Below, piece by piece: positions 6,601 to 10,961 of a stretch of DNA of 10,961 bases (position 1 is the first letter of the stretch; each line of letters opens with the position of its first letter). The notes below the pieces were generated by a model. It made no database searches and was not told the DNA's origin. It worked only from the letters and a program-made list of their open reading frames with translations. Both the position numbers and the translations under genes were made by a program. Origin of the DNA: Marinagarivorans sp. UBA5868 (GTDB lineage Bacteria; Pseudomonadota; Gammaproteobacteria; Pseudomonadales; Cellvibrionaceae); NCBI GenBank assembly GCA_002432095.1, contig DJFQ01000005.1:14882-25842 (forward strand), read 5' to 3'.

Positions 6601-7004
6601 TGGTTTCTCCTCGTTTGTTGGTTATTCTCCTCAAGTTATAGCATCGAATGCTCAATGTTGCCTTTCTTCGTTCAACCGCCGCTTCAGCTTCCCCCCTGAG
6701 CATCCGGTATCTTTAACCAGCTTATTCGACCAGTTCCCACAGAGTTATCCACAACAAAAAGATACACACACATGCTGTGGATAATTCTGTGGAGTAACTT
6801 TTGGTAACAGCTTCTAACCGCCGAAATCAGGGCTCTCCACAATCTTGTCGCTTATTTAAACAGATTAAAAATTACTATAAGTTTCAAAAGGTTAGAAATA
6901 TCAAGATTTTTTTATAACGATTACACAGAAAAAAGAGGAGGAAAAAGAAATAAAAATACGGCGTGTGGAAAAGCTTGCGCGTCAAGGGGTTGACAGTGCT
7001 TTTT
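6601..7004. other. 404-bp AT-rich intergenic region with DnaA boxes (oriC-like or DnaA control site)
   Basis: No gene is seen here. There are two perfect DnaA boxes: TTATCCACA (6745-6753, +) and TGTGGATAA (6776-6784, same box on the minus strand). They face each other with centres 31 bp apart, about three helical turns. A relaxed box, TGTGGAAAA (6964-6972, i.e. TTTTCCACA on the minus strand), and two weaker copies (TGTGGAGTA 6788-6796; CTCTCCACA 6833-6841) lie in the same interval. The stretch 6841-6960 has only 28 G/C in 120 bases and could serve as an unwinding element. TATCAA-GATT-TTT at 6899-6911 is one base from the IHF consensus, and a 24-base purine run covers 6927-6950. Boxes, AT-rich DNA and an IHF-like site are the parts of an enteric-type oriC. 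No replication gene is adjacent, so a titration or regulatory site is an equal alternative. Confidence 0.5.
6969..7004. terminator. imperfect hairpin after the MBL hydrolase gene
   Basis: A two-part stem: AAAAGC (6969-6974) pairs with GCTTTT (6998-7003), and GTCAA (6981-6985) pairs with TTGAC (6990-6994) around GGGG, with unpaired bases between. T runs lie at both ends, and the hydrolase stop codon is immediately beside it. It could end transcription of the lpxL-dapA-bamC-MBL cluster, but the interrupted stem makes it a weak candidate. Confidence 0.35.
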
Positions 7005-7766
7005 TCAACTTAATTCGAGCCAACCAAAGCCTTCGTCCTGGCAGGCGAAGGCGGCGACGGTAATGGGTTTGGTCAGCGAGGCCAGGGCAGCCTGGGCCAA
7101 AGCCAATGTATTGTTCTTACGCGAAATATGACCCACGACCAAGTGCTGCAAAACGCTGGTGTCGATTTGATTAAGCAGCGCCACCATCTGGTCATTGCTT
7201 AAATGCCCCCACGGTCCTGCCACTCTCCGTTTTAGTGCCAGAGGATAGGGGCCCGACGCCAGCATCTGCCTGTCGTGATTCGCTTCAACCAGCAGCGCAT
7301 CGCAGGCTTGGTAGGCGTCGAGAACAGCCTGACTGATACTACCTAGATCCGTTAATACCCCTAACTTTCTGCCCGCACCAAAGAACAGGAATTGCACCGG
7401 CTCACGCGCGTCATGAGGCACCGGCACCGGTTGCACGGTGATGTTTCCAATGCTAAAGGATTCACAGTTGCGAATAAGCCGAAGATGGGGGATCACCCCC
7501 AATGATCGAGCATGATAAGTGCCGGGTGTCATGTAAACCGGAAGCCCGCATTTGCGCGCGATTAACGGCACGCCGCGAATGTGGTCTCCATGCTCATGAG
7601 TGACAACGATTGCACTGAGGCTAGACAGATCGAGCTGGAGACGTTTCAGCCTGCGATCAGTTTCCCGCACACTGAAACCGCAGTCGATCAAAATATGGGT
7701 ATGACCATCACTGACAACAGTGCCATTCCCACTGCTGCCACTTCCGAGGGAAGCAAACCTCAGCAC
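7005..7766 (-). CDS. MBL-fold metallo-hydrolase, YycJ/WalJ-like (COG1235 type)
   Basis: A 253-residue cytoplasmic protein of the metallo-beta-lactamase fold. The metal-binding motif THEHGDH is at 56-62 (His57, His59, Asp61, His62). Further ligands are likely at His118 (PVPHD), Asp140 (LTD) and His213 (VGHIS). The opening FASLGSGSSGN, and EANHD and GHLSN downstream, are typical of the YycJ/WalJ branch, which includes probable nucleases or phosphodiesterases whose exact substrate is not settled. It has no secretion signal and is not a resistance beta-lactamase. The start is GTG at 7766, only 6 nt after the bamC stop and without a clear Shine-Dalgarno, so translation is probably coupled to bamC. 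In Pseudomonas the same dapA-bamC-MBL order is followed by purC; here the DnaA-box region follows instead. Confidence 0.87.
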   Translation of the reverse strand: MLRFASLGSGSSGNGTVVSDGHTHILIDCGFSVRETDRRLKRLQLDLSSLSAIVVTHEHGDHIRGVPLIARKCGLPVYMTPGTYHARSLGVIPHLRLIRNCESFSIGNITVQPVPVPHDAREPVQFLFFGAGRKLGVLTDLGSISQAVLDAYQACDALLVEANHDRQMLASGPYPLALKRRVAGPWGHLSNDQMVALLNQIDTSVLQHLVVGHISRKNNTLALAQAALASLTKPITVAAFACQDEGFGWLELS

Positions 7767-7772
7767 GCGGTA

Positions 7773-8954
7773 TTAAATCAGGTTGCGGCGGATCACCGCC
7801 AACATCCGCTTGTTATCGGCAAGATTAATTCGCTCACCACGAGCACTCCTTATTTTCACGATGAAATCGTTGCCCTGTGGATATAGCACCACCAGATACC
7901 CATAGGACTTTTCCAAAGGCTCCCCAAACGCGACACCTTCGATATCGTCAAAGAGCCTACGCACCTCTTCTTGAGAAGACAGATGCATCAAAACTTCATT
8001 CAATGTATGGGGCGCTTCTTTAGTCGAAGAAGCAGGCTCAAAGGTAAACAAGCGGATAAACCAATTGCGCTTTTTACTCTCGTCGCGGAATTGGGTGTAA
8101 AACACCCCTTTTTCACTGGCCTCATCCCACGAGATAAACCCCTCCCGTGTCAGTGAATGGGCCATGGTCGCCCAAGCGCGAGAGCGCGGCACCCGCAAAC
8201 GCAAAGCAGGCTCCGAGCCATCCATAAACAGCTCCGCTTTCACATCACCGCCGACCGCTTGTCCAAGCAATGAGGCAGCTTTGTTTTCGATATCACCCGC
8301 AAGCGCATTCGCTAACTCATCTAACATCCAGGATTCGCGTTCGGGATTGGTGGACGTTTCCGGCCAGGAATTGAACGTCGCCTTATCCCCTGTCACTTGA
8401 TGTTGCAGCACATGGATTTCGGTGGTTTCTGGGCGGAGGCCTTTTTCAATACGAATACGAAATTGGTTTCTGCTTTCCGGGTCGGCTTTAAAGACCACCC
8501 AATCCGTTTGAATGAGACCGGTCGAAGGTGTGCTCTGCAGGACATTTATTCCAGTGCGGGATAAAAAACTTTGCGTCAGCGGCCAAACCTGGCTGGTTGG
8601 TGCCTCAGCCAAGATCCAGCGAAGTTCACCTACCTTCTGAATTTTAATTTTGGATTTTTCACCTTCAGCGCTCATTTGCTCGGGGCGCGGCACCACAAAA
8701 CCATCGGTGCGAATGTCATAAAAAGCGGCGGTCTGCTCCTGCACATCCGGTATTGGGTAAAGCGGTTCCAGTGGAACACTGGAGACACCGTCCGGCACCA
8801 TAATAGGTTTGATTGAACCGGTGCGCTGATAATCCTCGCTTCGATCACGGAAAATACAGCCTGTCAGCGATGAGGAAACCGCAACGGCTAAGAAGAACAT
8901 GTGAGCAGGGGCGAGATTGAAGCGGAGAGAGCGAAACAGATTTTTACTTATCAT
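7773..8954 (-). CDS. bamC: BamC, outer-membrane protein assembly lipoprotein
   Basis: A lipoprotein subunit of the BAM complex, which folds beta-barrel proteins into the outer membrane; formerly NlpB or DapX. The product has 393 residues against 344 in E. coli. The signal peptide ends in lipobox LTGC (Cys33). After it comes the unstructured N-terminal segment, with the YQRTGSIKPIMVPDG and LYPIPD pattern that in E. coli wraps BamD. Two helix-grip domains follow (about 105-230 and 255-390). The ATG at 8954 has no strong RBS; the inner Met19 would leave a very short signal and also has none, so the longer start is kept. It lies 74 nt after dapA, the classical dapA-nlpB arrangement, with a stem-loop between them, and the hydrolase gene follows 6 nt downstream. 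Confidence 0.88.
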   Translation of the reverse strand: MISKNLFRSLRFNLAPAHMFFLAVAVSSSLTGCIFRDRSEDYQRTGSIKPIMVPDGVSSVPLEPLYPIPDVQEQTAAFYDIRTDGFVVPRPEQMSAEGEKSKIKIQKVGELRWILAEAPTSQVWPLTQSFLSRTGINVLQSTPSTGLIQTDWVVFKADPESRNQFRIRIEKGLRPETTEIHVLQHQVTGDKATFNSWPETSTNPERESWMLDELANALAGDIENKAASLLGQAVGGDVKAELFMDGSEPALRLRVPRSRAWATMAHSLTREGFISWDEASEKGVFYTQFRDESKKRNWFIRLFTFEPASSTKEAPHTLNEVLMHLSSQEEVRRLFDDIEGVAFGEPLEKSYGYLVVLYPQGNDFIVKIRSARGERINLADNKRMLAVIRRNLI

Positions 8955-8994
8955 TGAAGGTTTGACAGTCCAGAAAACGGATGAAAACGGTCGG

Positions 8995-9014
8995 CGCCAG
9001 CCTATTTGCTGGCG
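8995..9014 (-). other. intercistronic stem-loop between dapA and bamC
   Basis: Perfect 7-bp stem CGCCAGC (8995-9001) and GCTGGCG (9008-9014) with a 6-nt loop, within the 74-nt gap between dapA and bamC. On the minus strand it is not followed directly by a T tract, so it is probably a partial terminator or an RNA-stability element that sets the dapA:bamC ratio. Confidence 0.5.
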
Positions 9015-9028
9015 ATGTCCATTATGAG

Positions 9029-9904
9029 TTAGAGAATACCGGCCGCAACCATGGATTGACGCAAAGGTTCGCGGAACCTTTCAGAGAGCGGCGTCATCGG
9101 CAAACGTATGCCGGCGGCGATCATGCCCATCTCAAATAGCGCCCACTTGACCGGAATGGGATTTGACTCCAAAAACAAGCTGCGATGCAGAGGCATAAGC
9201 TGCTCGTTTATCGCTCTGGCTGCATTCACCTCGCCAGCTGCAGCTTTACTGCACATATCAGCAACTAATCGAGGTGCGACGTTAGCCGTCACAGAGATCT
9301 CACCATCGCCGCCAAGTTCAATAAAATCCACTGCTGTGGCATCGTCTCCGGAGAGCAAAATAAAGTCGCAGTCCAGGTGTTCTTGAATATCTTTAAGACG
9401 CTGCATATTGCCTGTCGCCTCTTTGATGCCAACGATATTATCGACACGCGCCAGTCGCGCTACGGTCTCCGGAAGCATGTCCACGGCGGTGCGACCGGGG
9501 ACGTTATAAAGAAGCTGAGGAATCGCCACCCGCTCGGCGATGTACGCGTGGTGCAAAAACAGCCCCTCTTGGGTGGGCTTGTTGTAATACGGAGCAACCA
9601 ACAAACAGGCGTCGGCTTTGCAGTCTTTCGCTGCTTGAGTGAGTTCTAAGGCTTCAGAGGTGGAGTTGGCGCCGGTACCAGCGATTACCGGTATACGCTT
9701 GTTCACCATATCCACCGTGCGACGAATCACTTCCACATGCTCATGCATATCCAATGTAGCGGATTCACCCGTGGTGCCCACCGCAACTATCGCTTGGGTT
9801 CCCTGTTCAATATGCCACTCCACCAAGCCGGCCAGTGACTCCCAATCCAGCGAGCCGTCCTGTTGCATGGGGGTAACCAGAGCGACCATGCTACCTTGAA
9901 ACAT
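9029..9904 (-). CDS. dapA: 4-hydroxy-tetrahydrodipicolinate synthase
   Basis: Condenses pyruvate with aspartate-semialdehyde, the first step specific to the diaminopimelate/lysine branch, in the cytoplasm. The 291-residue TIM-barrel protein has the E. coli active-site residues at the same numbers: Thr44-Thr45 (VGTTGES), Tyr107 (PYYNKP), Tyr133 and Arg138 (LYNVPGR) and the Schiff-base Lys161 (GIKEATGN). The ATG at 9904 is chosen because the protein then begins MFQGSMVALVTPM like its family, and GGAG lies 6 nt upstream. An in-frame ATG at 9973 would add 23 unrelated residues. It lies 80 nt after lpxL with a possible promoter between, and is followed by bamC. Confidence 0.96.
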   Translation of the reverse strand: MFQGSMVALVTPMQQDGSLDWESLAGLVEWHIEQGTQAIVAVGTTGESATLDMHEHVEVIRRTVDMVNKRIPVIAGTGANSTSEALELTQAAKDCKADACLLVAPYYNKPTQEGLFLHHAYIAERVAIPQLLYNVPGRTAVDMLPETVARLARVDNIVGIKEATGNMQRLKDIQEHLDCDFILLSGDDATAVDFIELGGDGEISVTANVAPRLVADMCSKAAAGEVNAARAINEQLMPLHRSLFLESNPIPVKWALFEMGMIAAGIRLPMTPLSERFREPLRQSMVAAGIL

Positions 9905-9944
9905 GTTGATCTCCGCGGGTGTCGTGGTGAAGGAAAAGCTCGCT

Positions 9945-9973
9945 ATGGTACTGGCGGACCCTGGAACACTCAA
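9945..9973 (-). promoter_or_regulatory. candidate promoter of dapA
   Basis: Minus strand: TTGAGT (9973-9968) and TACCAT (9950-9945), 17 bp apart, each with 4 of 6 consensus bases. They lie in the 80-nt gap after lpxL. It could give dapA-bamC expression independent of lpxL. Weak motif evidence only. Confidence 0.35.
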
Positions 9974-9984
9974 GCCGGATTCCG

Positions 9985-10944
9985 TTATGAGGATTTGCGC
10001 CGCTTGCGCTGAACTCCCGCCTGCTCGTAAAGATCCGGCTCGCCGGGTGGGCGTGACTTAAATCGGCGGTGTACCCAGAGATATTGCTCGGGCTGCTCCA
10101 ATATCCGCGCCTCAACAAACTGGTTGATGCGCAAGGTGTCCGCCTGCTCATCACCGGAGGGAAAATCCTGAAGCGGCGGAAAAATTTTCAAGTGGTAGCC
10201 CTGTCCGTTCGGCCGACGGGTCTGGGTAAACGCAATCACCTGCGCCTTGCCTAATCGAGCCAACTGGCTGGTCGCCGTGACGGTAGCGGCAGGCACGCCG
10301 AACAGAGGAACAAAAATACTGTGTTTAGCACCGTAGTCCTGGTCCGGTGCATACCAGATAGCGCGACCGTTGCGCAGGGCCTTGACCATGGCTCGAACGT
10401 CGTCGCGAGGGATGGCTTGCCCTTGCATGCTATGACGCTCACGGCCGTTGCGTTGGACGTAGTCGTAAACCGGGTTGTTGTGCGGCCGATAGGTACCGTC
10501 AATGGAAAACCGCAAACCCAACAGTTTTGCGCCTATGTCGATATGAGTGAAATGGAAGGCCATTAAAATCACGCCGACTCCGCTCTCGCGGGCCGCGATC
10601 AGGTGCTCCAGTCCCTCTATGGTGTACAGACGTTGCAGGCGCCACTTTGGCCAGAACCAAGCGATGCCCGTCTCAAAAAACGCGATGCCGATAGACTCCA
10701 TTACTTGCCGCGTAACCTCCTCCCGCCGCTCCGGGGTCCAGGCGGGAAAACATAAGTCGAGATTCGCGCGGGCGATTTGCCGACGACGACCCGCAACACG
10801 ATATAGAAGCTTGCCGAGCAGTCGACCGAGAATGTACTGGATTCCATATGGCAGCAGCGTCACGCAGTACCACAGCAAAAACCCCAGCCAGGTAAGCCAG
10901 TAACGCGGGTGCAGCAGCGCGGCGCGGAAGCGTGGCGAGCTCAT
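9985..10944 (-). CDS. lpxL: Lipid A biosynthesis lauroyl-type acyltransferase LpxL/HtrB
   Basis: Adds a secondary acyl chain from acyl-ACP to the Kdo-lipid A precursor at the inner-membrane cytoplasmic face. The product has 319 residues against 306 in E. coli. The N-terminal ALLHPRYWLTWLG is shared almost exactly with E. coli LpxL, followed by a hydrophobic anchor (about 16-40). The catalytic HX4D motif is His131 to Asp136 (HFTHID). The later YAPDQDYG (198-205), FVPLF and EQYLWVHRRFK (286-296) are family motifs. Resemblance to LpxL is much greater than to LpxM. The C-terminus is basic. The start has no evident Shine-Dalgarno. Just before it a short frame ends in TGA overlapping the ATG by four bases, so coupling to an upstream gene beyond the window is possible. 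The chain length transferred cannot be read from the sequence. Confidence 0.93.
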   Translation of the reverse strand: MSSPRFRAALLHPRYWLTWLGFLLWYCVTLLPYGIQYILGRLLGKLLYRVAGRRRQIARANLDLCFPAWTPERREEVTRQVMESIGIAFFETGIAWFWPKWRLQRLYTIEGLEHLIAARESGVGVILMAFHFTHIDIGAKLLGLRFSIDGTYRPHNNPVYDYVQRNGRERHSMQGQAIPRDDVRAMVKALRNGRAIWYAPDQDYGAKHSIFVPLFGVPAATVTATSQLARLGKAQVIAFTQTRRPNGQGYHLKIFPPLQDFPSGDEQADTLRINQFVEARILEQPEQYLWVHRRFKSRPPGEPDLYEQAGVQRKRRKSS

Positions 10945-10961
10945 GAGAGAACGATCGTCAT

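Noticed and set aside
6646..6718. short plus-strand frame in the DnaA-box gap
   Set aside because: About 22 codons, no RBS and no recognisable features.
7005..7766. MBL-fold gene as an antibiotic beta-lactamase linked to the BlaI system
   Set aside because: No signal peptide, YycJ/WalJ-type opening and a separate operon more than 2 kb away; the motifs fit a cytoplasmic hydrolase.
10324..10332. TTTAGCACC, a half-site of the blaI operator, in lpxL
   Set aside because: Lies within coding sequence with no second half, so chance is the simplest explanation.

Overview
The window looks like a chromosomal segment of a gammaproteobacterium with a near-50% GC genome. Cellvibrionaceae or a related marine/plant-polymer-degrading lineage is my guess from the character of the proteins, not a proven placement. 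The evidence is an RNase II close in plan to the E. coli enzyme, a YiaD-type OmpA lipoprotein, an LpxL acyltransferase that aligns almost along its whole length with E. coli LpxL, and the dapA-bamC-MBL-hydrolase order known from Pseudomonas. No transposase, integrase, phage gene, tRNA, rRNA or CRISPR array was seen.

Layout from left to right: rnb (RNase II, + strand) ends against a minus-strand terminator. That terminator closes a leftward three-gene cassette: blaI-like repressor, an M56 (BlaR1-type) membrane metalloprotease with a TonB C-terminal domain, and a separate TonB protein. In front of blaI is a perfect 39-bp inverted repeat built of two smaller palindromes, the probable operator. 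Next come the YiaD/OmpA lipoprotein (minus) with a bidirectional terminator, and divergently from it a leucine-rich-repeat lipoprotein (+) whose reading frame runs 207 bp into a convergent PilZ-domain gene (minus). A 404-bp AT-rich gap (6601-7004) has two perfect inverted DnaA boxes, a third relaxed box and an AT-rich stretch: it resembles a replication origin or a DnaA-titration/control site, although no dnaA, dnaN, gyrB, rpmH or mnmG lies in the window. To its right is a leftward cluster: lpxL, dapA, bamC and a YycJ/WalJ-like metallo-beta-lactamase-fold hydrolase.

How the genes fit together: much of the window serves the envelope (LpxL for lipid A, DapA for the diaminopimelate of peptidoglycan and for lysine, BamC for outer-membrane protein assembly, YiaD, the LRR lipoprotein and TonB). 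The blaI/M56-TonB/TonB cassette looks like a self-contained, autorepressed signalling unit. By analogy with BlaI-BlaR1 the protease would inactivate the repressor, but its periplasmic part is a TonB-like domain rather than a penicillin-binding sensor, and no beta-lactamase is present, so its signal is unknown. The two most rewarding places to look are this cassette with its operator and the DnaA-box region.
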